DNA from: Spongisporangium articulatum
GTDB lineage: Bacteria; Actinomycetota; Actinomycetes; Actinomycetales; Kineosporiaceae
Assembly (NCBI RefSeq): GCF_044465595.1
Contig: NZ_JBITLV010000001.1
Coordinates: forward strand, 868,001 to 932,000
Length of the DNA stretch: 64,000 bases
Direction: 5' to 3'
Shown: in pieces, positions 14,234 to 23,253 of the stretch
How the letters are laid out: each line of letters opens with the position of its first letter
How positions within the stretch are numbered: the stretch's first letter is position 1
Position numbers and translations under genes: made by a program
The notes under the pieces: generated by a model
What the model was told of the DNA's origin: nothing
Databases searched by the model: none
The model's input: only the letters and a program-made list of their open reading frames with translations

Positions 14234-16567
14234 ATGAGTGATCACGAGTCCAACGAGTCCAACGGGTCCGAGTTCAGCGGGTTCGGCGGCCCGGCCGACG
14301 AGCCGGACCAGACCAACCCCTCGGCCAACCCCCAGACCAGCCCGGACGACGGTCCGCAGACCGGTCCGGCTGCCGTCCCGGCAGCCGACCAGTCCGACGA
14401 CCAGGGCGACGAGCTGGACGAGGGTGACGAGTTCTGGGACCGGGAGTCGGTCCTGGTCGAGATCTCGGCCGAGGGCCGCCCGGTCGACACCGAGCAGGGG
14501 GCGGTCCCGGCCGCCGTCCTGGCGCAGGGTCGACCTGGTCCGGGTGGCCGCAAGGGGCCGTCGAAGCCGATCGTTCCGGAGTGGGCGCGGTCGCGGTCGA
14601 ACCTGTACCTGCTGGCGCGCTGGTGGGTCCGCTACGGCGCGTACGTGGCTACGTATCACGGCACCCGGTCCCCGAAGTACGCCGCCAAGACCGCCGTTTG
14701 GGCGCCGGTCGGGGTGGCCAAGACGACCGGCCGCCTGATCCGGTGGGCGTGGGCCGAGGAAGGCAATTGGGGCCTGCGGCAGCACGCCGCGACCCGGGGC
14801 GACGCCGAGACCTGGTTGAAGCTGGACCGGCAGCGGCAGCGGCAGGCCATCTGGCGGTGGTGGGTCACCGTCCCGACCCTGATGGCCACCGCGGCCGGGC
14901 TCGCGGCCCTGGTGCTGCTGGCCGTCTGGTGGGTGCAGGTCCTGGCCGCCGTGGTCTTGGTGCCGGTGCTGGCCAAGGCCGGACAGGGTCAGGACCGGCG
15001 GATCACCGACCGGGTGATCGAGGGCCGGGTGTACCGGAAGCTGACCGCCGACCTGGTGCGGCGCGGGCTGATGTCCCTCGGCCTGGCCGGGATCAACCAG
15101 GCCGTCGCGAAGGACCCGACCGCGTTGTCGTTCCCGTCCGAGATCCACCGCGACGGCCCCGGCCACCTGGCCGTGGTCGACCTGCCGTTCGGGGTCGAGG
15201 CGACCGACGTCATCGCCCGCCGCGGGCGGCTGGCGTCGGCGCTGCGGCTGCCGCTGGACCAGGTGTGGCCCGAGACCGACCGGTCGCACCCCGGCCGCCT
15301 GGCCTTGTGGGTTGGCTATGAGCCCGCGTCGGTGATGCCGCAGCCGGTGTGGCCGTTGCTGCGGGCGGCTGAGACCGGCAAGCGGGTGGACGTTTTCGAG
15401 GACTTCCCGTTCGGGACTGACCCGCGTCAGCGCACACTGTTGGCCGCATTGATGTCCCGGAACTGGCTGTTCGGTGGCCAGCCCGGCTCGGGTAAGACGT
15501 TCGCGCTGCGGCTGTTGGTCCTGGCCGCCGCGATGGACCCCCGCGTCGAGATCCGGGGCTACGAGTTGAAGGGTGTCGGGGACTTCCGGCCGATCGAGCC
15601 GGTGGCCACGGAGTACGGGAACGGGTTCGATGACGCGACGATCGCCGCGTGCGCGGCCATGTACCAGTGGCTGCGGACGGAGTGCGAGCGACGCGCCAAG
15701 CGGATCGCGTTCTACGCGGCCAAGGGCATGTGCCCGGAGAACAAGGTCACCCCAGAGTTGGCCTCCTTGAATGGTTCTGGCCTGCACCCCCTCGTCGTGT
15801 TCACCGACGAGGTTCAGAATCTCTTTACCCACAAGGTCCACGGCAAGCAGGCCGGGGAGGACGCCGAAGCCGTGATCAAGCTCGGCCGGGCCCTCGGCGT
15901 GATCCTGATCATCGGCACCCAAATCCCCGACAAGGACTCGTTGCCGACCGGGATCACCCGCAACGTGAACACCCGATTCTGCCTGTCGGTGGCCGACCAG
16001 ACCGCGAACGACATGATCCTGGGCACGTCGATGTACAAGAACGGCTACCGGGCAACGGTATTCGAGCCCGTGGTCGAGGCCGGGTGGGGGATCGCGGTCG
16101 GGCTCGGCAAGCCCGGCTCCTACCGGTCGTACTACGTCGACACCGCCGCCGCCGAGAAGATGATCGCGACCGCGATGGTGCTGCGCGGGAAGGCCGGGAC
16201 GCTGCCCGAGGCCCCGGTCCAGCGCGAAACCGTCTCCAGCGTCGACCTTCTCGCCGATCTGCTCACCGTCTGGCCCGCCGACCAGGAGAAGGCGTGGAAC
16301 GCCGACCTAGTCGTTGGCCTGGCCGAGCTGCGGCCCGAGGTCTACGGCGGGTGGGAGTCCGAGCAGCTCACCGCCGCCGTCAAGCCCCACCGGATCGCCG
16401 TCGCCCAGGTCGGGCGCCGCATCGACGGCAAGACCGTCAACAAGCGCGGCATCACCCGCGCCGACGTCCTCACCACCATCAACAACCGCACCACCAACCG
16501 CGACCAGGGGAGGAGCAAGCCCGACGACGGTGACGCTGACGGTCTGAGCAGTGGACACGCTGCGTAG
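14234..16567 (+). CDS. FtsK/SpoIIIE-type conjugal DNA translocase (TraB/TraSA-like)
   Basis: A 777-residue ATPase from ATG 14,234 (GGGAGG upstream). The first 100 residues are acidic and disordered. Two membrane helices follow at about 210-260. The motor domain has Walker A 'GQPGSGKT' near residue 415 and Walker B 'LVVFTDEVQ' near residue 520. A C-terminal winged-helix-like segment would bind DNA repeats. In AICEs this single protein pumps double-stranded DNA to the recipient and recognises a locus usually near its own gene, which fits the repeat cluster immediately downstream. Confidence 0.88.
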   Translation: MSDHESNESNGSEFSGFGGPADEPDQTNPSANPQTSPDDGPQTGPAAVPAADQSDDQGDELDEGDEFWDRESVLVEISAEGRPVDTEQGAVPAAVLAQGRPGPGGRKGPSKPIVPEWARSRSNLYLLARWWVRYGAYVATYHGTRSPKYAAKTAVWAPVGVAKTTGRLIRWAWAEEGNWGLRQHAATRGDAETWLKLDRQRQRQAIWRWWVTVPTLMATAAGLAALVLLAVWWVQVLAAVVLVPVLAKAGQGQDRRITDRVIEGRVYRKLTADLVRRGLMSLGLAGINQAVAKDPTALSFPSEIHRDGPGHLAVVDLPFGVEATDVIARRGRLASALRLPLDQVWPETDRSHPGRLALWVGYEPASVMPQPVWPLLRAAETGKRVDVFEDFPFGTDPRQRTLLAALMSRNWLFGGQPGSGKTFALRLLVLAAAMDPRVEIRGYELKGVGDFRPIEPVATEYGNGFDDATIAACAAMYQWLRTECERRAKRIAFYAAKGMCPENKVTPELASLNGSGLHPLVVFTDEVQNLFTHKVHGKQAGEDAEAVIKLGRALGVILIIGTQIPDKDSLPTGITRNVNTRFCLSVADQTANDMILGTSMYKNGYRATVFEPVVEAGWGIAVGLGKPGSYRSYYVDTAAAEKMIATAMVLRGKAGTLPEAPVQRETVSSVDLLADLLTVWPADQEKAWNADLVVGLAELRPEVYGGWESEQLTAAVKPHRIAVAQVGRRIDGKTVNKRGITRADVLTTINNRTTNRDQGRSKPDDGDADGLSSGHAA

Positions 16568-16577
16568 CGACACCCAC

Positions 16578-16690
16578 CCCTAGCAACACCCCCGATGGAG
16601 GTTGCTAGCGCTAGCGGGCCCGACTGCTAGCGCTAGCACCTCCGCTAGCACCCCACACCTGAAACCACCTGCGGCCTAGCAGCTAGCGAA
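16578..16690. repeat. CTAG-rich palindrome cluster, candidate clt/origin
   Basis: Two perfect 12-bp palindromes GCTAGCGCTAGC (16,604-16,615 and 16,626-16,637) plus further GCTAGC and CCTAGC copies give eight CTAG tetramers between 16,580 and 16,686. CTAG is otherwise scarce in this DNA. The cluster fills the 164-bp gap between traB and the next gene. In pSVH1-type plasmids the TraB-recognised clt repeats lie beside traB. A replication origin is the alternative reading. Confidence 0.65.
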
Positions 16691-16731
16691 GCCATGCCAA
16701 AGACCGGTCCGACACCGCCCCGGAGGCCCAC

Positions 16732-17106
16732 ATGAACACACACCTCGGAGCTGCTGGCACCCTCGCAGCCGCCCTCACGATCATCACTCTCGGTTACCTG
16801 CTCTGGTACCTGCTGCTGTGCTGGATCAAGCCGTTCGGCGTCTGCTGGCGCTGCGGCGGAGACGGCGAACTCGTCACCTGGCTGGGCACTTTCGTCGGCT
16901 ACGGGCGCGGCAAGCGGACCTGCACCCGCTGCCACCACACCGGCCGCCGACTCCGGATCGGCCGCAAGATCATCAACCACTTCCGAGGCATCCGCACCGA
17001 AGCCCACCGCGCCACCGACGCACGCACCGGCCCGCGCGCCCCCGGGCAGCACCGCCCCGGGACCACACCTCCCAACCACGACCGCAACGAGCGGGGGCAG
17101 CGATGA
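16732..17106 (+). CDS. Membrane protein with CxxC zinc-ribbon pair
   Basis: A 124-residue protein with one N-terminal membrane helix (about residues 9-32). C-W-R-C and C-T-R-C follow about 26 residues apart, a treble-clef-like zinc ribbon on the cytosolic side, then a basic tail. ATG 16,732 follows GGAGG. Similar short membrane/zinc proteins accompany replication genes in AICEs. The function is unknown. Confidence 0.65.
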   Translation: MNTHLGAAGTLAAALTIITLGYLLWYLLLCWIKPFGVCWRCGGDGELVTWLGTFVGYGRGKRTCTRCHHTGRRLRIGRKIINHFRGIRTEAHRATDARTGPRAPGQHRPGTTPPNHDRNERGQR

Positions 17107-17414
17107 CCGCCGACACCACGCCCACCCCGGCGCCCACCCCGATGCCCGGGGACGAGTCGAGCGAGCTGAGCGAGTCGAGCCCGGTCCGGCTGGCCCGGCG
17201 GGCGGCGTTCGTGGAGGACGTCGCCTGGATGGCCACCACCGGAGAGACCCACGTCGGTGCCGCCGCCCGCCTCCACGTGCGGCCCGGATCGCTGTGCCAC
17301 GCCCTCACTCGCGCCGGACGCCCCGACCTGTGGCGACTGCTCATGGCCAACACCAACCGGCCCAGCATCCGCACAGCCAAGCCCACGACCAACTCCACCG
17401 GGAGGGCCGCATGA
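17103..17414 (+). CDS. Small helix-turn-helix-like element protein
   Basis: A 103-residue protein from ATG 17,103, overlapping the previous stop (ATGA). After a proline/threonine-rich start, residues about 35-80 ('FVEDVAWMATTGETHVGAAARL', 'RPGSLCHALTRAGR') resemble an HTH. It is also coupled by ATGA to the Prim-Pol gene downstream. It may be a replication or regulatory accessory protein; no named family is assigned. Confidence 0.6.
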   Translation: MTADTTPTPAPTPMPGDESSELSESSPVRLARRAAFVEDVAWMATTGETHVGAAARLHVRPGSLCHALTRAGRPDLWRLLMANTNRPSIRTAKPTTNSTGRAA

Positions 17415-18544
17415 ACCCCATCGGCATGCCGCGCCGGGACGCTCTGATCCCGGCCGCCCTGTCCTACGCCGAACGCGGCTGGCACGTGTTCCCCCTGCGC
17501 CCGGGTGACAAGCGGCCCGCCTTCCCAGCCCACACCGAGGACCGCTGCACCGACTCCGGCCGCGAGAAGGGTTACCGGGCCGATGTGAAGTGCCGCCGCG
17601 CCGGACGGCACGTCACGTGGGAGGAACGCGCCACCACTGACGCGGCCCGCATCATGCGCGCCTGGCAGACGATCACCCCGGATGGCCCCTACGGCATCGG
17701 GATCGCCTGCGGCCCCTCCGGTCTGGTCGTGCTGGACCTCGACGTCCCCAAGCCCGACCGCCACGGCGTCGTCCCCACCCCACCGCCGGAGTGGAACCGC
17801 CCGGGCATCGTGGACGGCTCCGACGTCCTCACCGCCCTGGCCGCCGACGCCGGGGAACCGTGGCCGTTCGACACCTGGACCGTATGCACCGGCTCCGGCG
17901 GAGCTCACCTGTACTTCGCCTACCCGGTAGCGCACGCCAACCGCGCTATGGAATCCGGCCTGCGGACCGTGCGCGAGGCGATGGAGCAGACCGCGATCCG
18001 CAACACCGCCGGAACGCTCGGCTGGTTGATCGACACCCGCGCCCGAGGCGGCTACGTCGTGGCCCCGCCAACCGTCGTGAACGGGCACCGCTACGAGGTC
18101 GGCGCCGACATCCCCGTCACCACCCTGCCCGACTGGCTAGCCGACCGGCTCACCCCCAAGCCCATCCCCACCGGGCGAACCACCGTCCAGCTCACCACCG
18201 CGCAGAGCAAGCCCGGACGGTCCTCGCGCTACCTCGACGCCGCTATCGGTGGCCAGCTCGACCGCATCACCGATGCGGCCAAGGGCGGCCGTAACGACGC
18301 GCTCTACCACTCCGCCATCGCCCTCGGACAACTCGTCGCCGGAGGCGAACTCGACCCCGACTACGTGACCCAGATCCTCGAGGCCGCCGCCCTCGACGTC
18401 GGCCTCGAGCCCCAGGAGATCGCCCGGACCATCGCCTCCGGCCTGCGCGCCGGAGCCAAGCGCCCCCGCACCATCACCCAGCCCACCAAGCCGATTCAGA
18501 CCGCCCCCCAGACCGCCGCCACGATGCCGGGAGCCGCCGCGTGA
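17411..18544 (+). CDS. Bifunctional DNA primase/polymerase (Prim-Pol) replication protein
   Basis: A 377-residue protein from ATG 17,411. 'ALSYAERGWHVFPLRPGDKRPAF' and 'YGIGIACGPSGLVVLDLD' are the start of the Prim-Pol domain, with the D-x-D metal site near residue 110. 'GGAHLYF' supplies the catalytic histidine region and 'LIDTRARGGYVVAPP' closes the domain. The C-terminal third looks like a primase-associated helical domain. AICE replication initiators include a Prim-Pol class, so this likely starts rolling-circle or theta-type replication after excision, together with the coupled ATPase. Confidence 0.82.
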   Translation: MNPIGMPRRDALIPAALSYAERGWHVFPLRPGDKRPAFPAHTEDRCTDSGREKGYRADVKCRRAGRHVTWEERATTDAARIMRAWQTITPDGPYGIGIACGPSGLVVLDLDVPKPDRHGVVPTPPPEWNRPGIVDGSDVLTALAADAGEPWPFDTWTVCTGSGGAHLYFAYPVAHANRAMESGLRTVREAMEQTAIRNTAGTLGWLIDTRARGGYVVAPPTVVNGHRYEVGADIPVTTLPDWLADRLTPKPIPTGRTTVQLTTAQSKPGRSSRYLDAAIGGQLDRITDAAKGGRNDALYHSAIALGQLVAGGELDPDYVTQILEAAALDVGLEPQEIARTIASGLRAGAKRPRTITQPTKPIQTAPQTAATMPGAAA

Positions 18545-19638
18545 CCACCGAACCCACCTCTGAGCCCACCGAGACCCGCACCTCGCCGCAGGACGCCGAG
18601 GCGGGTGCCTTCGGCAACCCTGGGCCGGCGCGCCGCCTGGTCGCGGTCGACGGGGACGCCGGTCCCCGGTTCCGGCCGGTCCTGTGGTCCGCGGCCCGGC
18701 TCATGGACACCTACTTCCCACCGCCGAAGTGGGCCGTGCCCGGCGTCCTGTGTGAGGGCCTGACCCTGCTGGCCGGGGCACCCAAGGTCGGTAAGTCGTG
18801 GCTGTCCTTCGACCTGGCGATCGCCGTCGCGACCGGCGGCCAAGCGTTCGGCGCGATCCCGGTCCGGCCCGGACCGGTCCTTTACCTGGCGTTGGAGGAC
18901 ACCCCGCGGCGGCTGAAAGCCCGCATGAGCCAGCTCCTCGGGGAGGCGACCCCGCCGTCGCGGCTGTTCATCGCCACCGAGTGGCCGACCCTCCCCGCCG
19001 GGGGCGACATCGCCATCGCGGCCTGGCTGGACGACAACCCCGACGCCCGCCTGGTCGTCATCGATGTCTTCGCCAAGGTCCGCGGGCCGGTCCCGGTCGG
19101 CATGTCGGCCTATGACGCTGACTACGCCGCCGTCGGCCGCGCGAAGGCCATCGCCGATCACTACGGCATCGCGATCGTCCTGATCCACCACGTCCGCAAG
19201 GCCGGGTCCGAGGACTTCCTCCAAGAGGTCTCCGGCACCAACGGCATCGCCGGAGCCGCCGACGCCACCCTGGTCCTGAAGCGGGCCCGGGGCACCGGAG
19301 ACGGCATCCTCCACGTCACCGGCCGCGACGTCCACGAGGCTGAACTCCCGCTGACCTTTGAAGCCGAGACCGGACGCTGGCTGAAGATGAACGGCCCGGC
19401 CGCCGCCGCCGAAATGGGCGCCACCCGAGCTGCGATCCTCACCCACGTCTCCGAATCCCGGACGCCGCTCGGCCCCAAGGCCATCAGCGAGGGCACCGGC
19501 ATCGGCTACGACCTCGTGAAGCGCACGTGTGCGCGCATGGCCGAGGCCGGACAGCTCCACCCCTCCATTGGCGGCAAGTACACCGCACCCATGCCCGGGT
19601 CGGCCCCGATCCCCGGCACCGAACCCGCGGGCGAGTAG
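18541..19638 (+). CDS. RepA/AAA_25-type replicative helicase-like ATPase
   Basis: A 365-residue protein with Walker A 'GAPKVGKS' near residues 79-86, Walker B 'LVVIDVF' near residue 173 and the downstream 'IVLIHHVRK' motif of RepA/DnaB-like hexameric helicases. A winged-helix-like tail (about residues 295-345) follows. GTG 18,541 overlaps the Prim-Pol stop by 4 bp, so the two are made together as one replication module. Confidence 0.82.
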   Translation: MTTEPTSEPTETRTSPQDAEAGAFGNPGPARRLVAVDGDAGPRFRPVLWSAARLMDTYFPPPKWAVPGVLCEGLTLLAGAPKVGKSWLSFDLAIAVATGGQAFGAIPVRPGPVLYLALEDTPRRLKARMSQLLGEATPPSRLFIATEWPTLPAGGDIAIAAWLDDNPDARLVVIDVFAKVRGPVPVGMSAYDADYAAVGRAKAIADHYGIAIVLIHHVRKAGSEDFLQEVSGTNGIAGAADATLVLKRARGTGDGILHVTGRDVHEAELPLTFEAETGRWLKMNGPAAAAEMGATRAAILTHVSESRTPLGPKAISEGTGIGYDLVKRTCARMAEAGQLHPSIGGKYTAPMPGSAPIPGTEPAGE

Positions 19639-19757
19639 GGCCTCTGACTCCGCTGTCCCACCTGACCCTGAATCGCGCTGACCACTGGTTTCGCGATGAG
19701 CGCCCGTCCCCTCTGGAACACGCGTTGTCCCCATCCGGCACGACCTCGGGAGGAACC

Positions 19758-19973
19758 ATGAGCACTACGTCGGCAGCAGATGGAGCCGAGAACCTGATCC
19801 CGCTGCTCTACCGAGTCGAGGAAGCGATGCAGCTCCTTCGGCTGAGCCGCACCGTCATCTACGAACTGATCAGGAGCGGTCGGCTCAGGTCGGTCAAGGA
19901 GGGCCGTGCTCGACTGATCCCGGCATCGGCTATCCGCGAGTACCTGTCGTTGCTGGAGAGGGAGGCCGCCTGA
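19758..19973 (+). CDS. xis: Excisionase, MerR-like HTH
   Basis: A 71-residue protein from ATG 19,758, preceded by GGGAGGA. It is a single helix-turn-helix excisionase domain: 'LLYRVEEAMQLLRLSRTVIYELIRSGRLRSVKEGRARLI'. It ends 1 bp into the integrase start (TGATG), so xis and int are translationally coupled. It should bind near the attachment sites and favour excision. Confidence 0.88.
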   Translation: MSTTSAADGAENLIPLLYRVEEAMQLLRLSRTVIYELIRSGRLRSVKEGRARLIPASAIREYLSLLEREAA

Positions 19974-21142
19974 TGGCAGCACGGCGCAGCCGTGGGGACG
20001 GCGGCCTGCACTGGGACGCTCGCCGTCAGCGATGGATCGCAACCGCTCACCTCGGGTTCGACCCGGCCGGTAAGCGCATCGTGAAGCGGGGCAGCGGGCG
20101 CACCAAGACCGAGGCCAAGACCAAGCTCAAAGAGGTTCTTCGCGACCTGGACGACGGTCTAGCGATCGCGCCAACCGACTACACCGTTGAGCAGGCCGTG
20201 CGTGACTGGCTGACCTACGGCTTGAACGGCCGCGACGCCAACACCGTCGCCAAGTACCGGAGCCTCAGCGAGACGCACGTCATCCCGAACCTCGGGGCGC
20301 GGAGACTCCGCGACCTGTCGGCCGAGGACGTCGACAAGTGGCTTGCGTCCAAGACGACGGAGCTGAGTACCCGCAGCCTGCAGGAGATTCGAGCCTGCCT
20401 GAATCGGTCCGTACGCCGGGCAATGGCACGCGACAAGGTGAAGCGGAACGTGGTCGAGCTGTGCTCGGTCCCCGAAGGCAAGCCGGGACGTCCGTCCAAG
20501 GCGCTCACGCTGGCCCAGGCTGAGGCTGTGCTCCGAGCAGCAGAGGGCACCCGCATGGGCCCTTACGTCGTCGTCTCGCTCCTGACGGGTGCCCGGACTG
20601 AGGAACTGCGTGCGTTGACGTGGGATCACGTCGACCTGAATGGCGATCCGGGCGCCGAACCACCTGTGCCTCCGCACATTGCCGTGTGGCGATCAGTCCG
20701 GCGCGGTGGAGATACCAAGACCAAGAAGTCGCGTCGCACGCTGGCCCTTCCGCAGCGATGCGTTGACGCATTGAACGGGCAGAGGGCTACGCAGAACACT
20801 GAGCGCAAGGCCGCAGGGGAATCGTGGAGCGACCGCGGCCTGGTCTTCGCGTCCAAGGTTGGAACGCCGCTCGATCCTTCACATGTTCGCCGAGATTTCC
20901 GGGCCGCGATTCGATCGGCGACTGAAGTTGCGCCGTCAGATTGGACGCCTCGCGAGCTGCGACACAGCTTCGTTTCGCTGCTGTCGGACAGCGGCGTACC
21001 GCTCGAAGAGATTTCCCGCCTGGTTGGTCATAGCAGTACAGCTGTGACCGAACTCGTGTACCGCAAGCAGATTCGACCAGTGATTCAATCAGGAGCTCGT
21101 ATTATGGACTCGATTTTTTCCCCAGTCGGAGACGTCTCGTAG
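19973..21142 (+). CDS. int: Site-specific tyrosine integrase
   Basis: A 389-residue recombinase. It has an N-terminal arm-binding domain, an SAM-like core-binding domain (about 65-160) and a catalytic domain. The active site shows Arg in 'LTGARTEELRAL' (near 208), 'PRELRHSF' (near 327), 'LVGHSS' and the nucleophile Tyr in 'VYRKQI' (near 363). The first His of H-x-x-R is Arg here, as in several actinobacterial AICE integrases. It lies at the tRNA end of the element, as expected for integration into a tRNA 3' end. Confidence 0.93.
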   Translation: MAARRSRGDGGLHWDARRQRWIATAHLGFDPAGKRIVKRGSGRTKTEAKTKLKEVLRDLDDGLAIAPTDYTVEQAVRDWLTYGLNGRDANTVAKYRSLSETHVIPNLGARRLRDLSAEDVDKWLASKTTELSTRSLQEIRACLNRSVRRAMARDKVKRNVVELCSVPEGKPGRPSKALTLAQAEAVLRAAEGTRMGPYVVVSLLTGARTEELRALTWDHVDLNGDPGAEPPVPPHIAVWRSVRRGGDTKTKKSRRTLALPQRCVDALNGQRATQNTERKAAGESWSDRGLVFASKVGTPLDPSHVRRDFRAAIRSATEVAPSDWTPRELRHSFVSLLSDSGVPLEEISRLVGHSSTAVTELVYRKQIRPVIQSGARIMDSIFSPVGDVS

Positions 21143-22120
21143 AATGCGAGCTAGGTTACGATCATCATTTTGATCGCGCCAAATAGCGAAGAATAATCCG
21201 TCCTCGCCTTTCCAGCGTTCTTTGGCGCTCAGGGCGATGTCAACGTTCGAGACGATCAGGGACGCGACAGGTCGATCGGCTTTACTCATAAGACGAGCAA
21301 AAGAAGTCATCTGAGCGACCGCACGTTGGAGATGCTCCCAAGTCAGCACAAGTCGATTTGGCGAGTATCTGACTTCGACCAGGATGTTGACCTCGTCAGT
21401 GAGGACTGTTAGATCAGGCTTAGAGTCAAGGTCGCCACCGCCAATGATAGGGCGCCTGCCTAGAATTGCGTAAGCTCGCCCGAGGGCGGCGGCAACGGAT
21501 TCTTCGTATTTATGCGCGGAGGCTATCGCCTCCGCGTTTTGGCCGAAGCCTTTACTTTTGAGTTGCCGGGAAAGGGAATCTGCGAGTGCGCGTGCAATTC
21601 CCGGATCGGAGAACGGGGGATGTCGAGTTTCAGGTGCTCCGTCGGGGCGTTCGTTCGACTCTTCCGATTTCGCGTCTTCTATCTTGAATAGTTTCAATAT
21701 AGAAGTCAAGGTTTCGCCTTGTATCGTGTTTCCGCGATCAACTTTCTCATTGAGTGCGAGCAGCATTGAATAGGTGGCCTCGCGTGGGATGGGGGAAAGT
21801 CCACCGTCCCTAGGGATGGAGCGGTCATAGATCCAGGTAAGTGAATCCCACCAACGATCTTCCTCTGACTTCCGTCGTGAATGTTGGAACTGTACGAACG
21901 TAAGTACGCCCGCGATCGAGGCAGCAACGACAGCCATCAAGCCGCCGAAGCCGGATGAGGTAAAGAACTGGAACCAGAACCCGTGCGCTGTCGACGGGGC
22001 CGGAGTGCTTGCGCTGGGGATGACCAGCCGCAGGCTTGGGCCAAGGGTGACCGTGGGAGTTGGCGGCACTACGGCAGTGACTAGAACACCCAACACCCAA
22101 CGCCCCCCGGCTCTAGTCAC
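21089..22120 (-). CDS. Membrane-anchored protein with possible PD-(D/E)xK nuclease core (cargo)
   Basis: A 343-residue protein convergent with int (54-bp overlap of 3' ends). A membrane helix lies at about residues 58-77, with a possible first helix at 8-20. The C-terminal half has a helix with E206-E207, D236 in 'KPDLTVL' and E249-V-R251 in 'NILVEVRYS'. These are spaced like a PD-(D/E)xK core with the usual lysine replaced by arginine. Its DNA is clearly lower in GC than its neighbours, so it was probably acquired separately. The GTG 22,120 start is uncertain. A defence or fitness cargo role is inferred from position only. Confidence 0.55.
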   Translation of the reverse strand: MTRAGGRWVLGVLVTAVVPPTPTVTLGPSLRLVIPSASTPAPSTAHGFWFQFFTSSGFGGLMAVVAASIAGVLTFVQFQHSRRKSEEDRWWDSLTWIYDRSIPRDGGLSPIPREATYSMLLALNEKVDRGNTIQGETLTSILKLFKIEDAKSEESNERPDGAPETRHPPFSDPGIARALADSLSRQLKSKGFGQNAEAIASAHKYEESVAAALGRAYAILGRRPIIGGGDLDSKPDLTVLTDEVNILVEVRYSPNRLVLTWEHLQRAVAQMTSFARLMSKADRPVASLIVSNVDIALSAKERWKGEDGLFFAIWRDQNDDRNLARILRDVSDWGKNRVHNTSS

Positions 22121-22136
22121 TCAGTTAGTCACTCAG
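22116..22136 (+). promoter_or_regulatory. Putative integrase/excisionase arm-type site (right)
   Basis: Part of a 12-bp tandem repeat (TAGTCACTCAGT twice, 22,114-22,137). It matches the left site at 7866-7886 at 19 of 21 positions and in the same orientation, 54 bp inside the right repeat. In the excised circle the two sites would flank the core, as arm sites do. Confidence 0.6.
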
Positions 22137-22146
22137 TACGTCCGAA

Positions 22147-22174
22147 GCCGACCCCGCCGTGTGGCGGAATCGGC
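22147..22174 (-). terminator. Element-borne hairpin downstream of tRNA-Pro
   Basis: GCCGACCCCGCC (22,147-22,158) and GGCGGAATCGGC (22,163-22,174) pair with two mismatches around a GTGT loop. On the minus strand it follows tRNA-Pro by about 20 bp, where the native terminator used to be. It lacks a clear T-run, so its strength is uncertain. Confidence 0.45.
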
Positions 22175-22190
22175 CTCTGACCTGCGAGAA

Positions 22191-22270
<80 letters not shown>

Positions 22271-22324
22271 GTGGAGCCTGAGCAGCTTAGCCGAGGCACC
22301 CGCGCCGTTCCGAATCGATACCTG

Positions 22325-23215
22325 TCAGGCCACCGGTTCGAGGGTCATCAGCGTCGCCTCGGGGCGGCAGGCGAACCGGAAGGGCGTGTAGGGGGAGGTG
22401 CCCAGGCCGGCGGAGACGTGCAGGTACGAGGCCCCCCAGCGGGACAGCCCGGACGCCTGCTGCCGGGGCAGGTCGCAGTTGGTGACCAGCGCCCCGAAGC
22501 CCGGGACCCGCAGCTGGCCGCCGTGCGTGTGGCCGGCGACGATCAGCGAGCACCCGTCCAGGGTCATGGCGTCGAGCACCCGCCGGTAGGGGGCGTGGAC
22601 CAGCCCGACGGTCAGGGTGGCCGTCGGGTCGGGCGCCCCGGCCACGGCCGAGTAGCGGTCGCGTTTGATGTGCGGGTCGTCCACCCCGACGAACTCCAGC
22701 AGGTGCGAGCCCACCTTCAGCGTCGTACGGGCGTTCGTCAGGTCCGACCACCCGGCGGCCACGAAGCCGCGCACCAGGTCGCCCACGGGCAGCCGCGCCC
22801 CGACGATCCGCTTCCGCCCGCCCGAGGGCAGCAGGTAGCGGGCCGGGTTCTTGGGCTTGGGCGCGAAGTAGTCGTTCGAGCCGAGCACGAACACGCCGGG
22901 GAAGGACAGCAGGTCCCCGTAGGCGGCCAGGGCGCTCGGCACGGCGTCGACGGAGGCCAGGTTGTCGCCGGAGCTGATCACCAGGTCGGGCTCCAGCGCG
23001 GCCAGCCGCTGCACCCAGGCGATCTTGCGCAGCTGCCGGGGGACGAGGTGCAGGTCCGAGACCTGCAGCACGCGAACGGGCGCGGAACCGCGCGGCAGCA
23101 CCGGCAGCCGCACGTGCCGCAGCGTGAACATCGTCTCCGCCTCGAGCACCGACCAGGCCAGCGCGCCGGCCCCGAGGCCGAACGTGCCCAGGGCGGTGGC
23201 GGTGAGAGGGCGCAT
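22325..23215 (-). CDS. Membrane-associated metallophosphoesterase
   Basis: A 296-residue protein with an N-terminal hydrophobic helix (about 5-25) and the calcineurin-like motifs in order: 'QVSDLHL', 'ISSGDN', 'VLGSNDY', 'HAPYRR' and 'AGHTHGGQL'. It is the counterpart of M. tuberculosis Rv3683 next to ponA2, and the neighbourhood here agrees. A role in cell-envelope lipid or nucleotide metabolism is plausible; the substrate is unknown. Confidence 0.88.
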   Translation of the reverse strand: MRPLTATALGTFGLGAGALAWSVLEAETMFTLRHVRLPVLPRGSAPVRVLQVSDLHLVPRQLRKIAWVQRLAALEPDLVISSGDNLASVDAVPSALAAYGDLLSFPGVFVLGSNDYFAPKPKNPARYLLPSGGRKRIVGARLPVGDLVRGFVAAGWSDLTNARTTLKVGSHLLEFVGVDDPHIKRDRYSAVAGAPDPTATLTVGLVHAPYRRVLDAMTLDGCSLIVAGHTHGGQLRVPGFGALVTNCDLPRQQASGLSRWGASYLHVSAGLGTSPYTPFRFACRPEATLMTLEPVA

Positions 23216-23253
23216 CGTCGGATTCTCCCATCCGTGGTGCGAGGATGGCCGTC

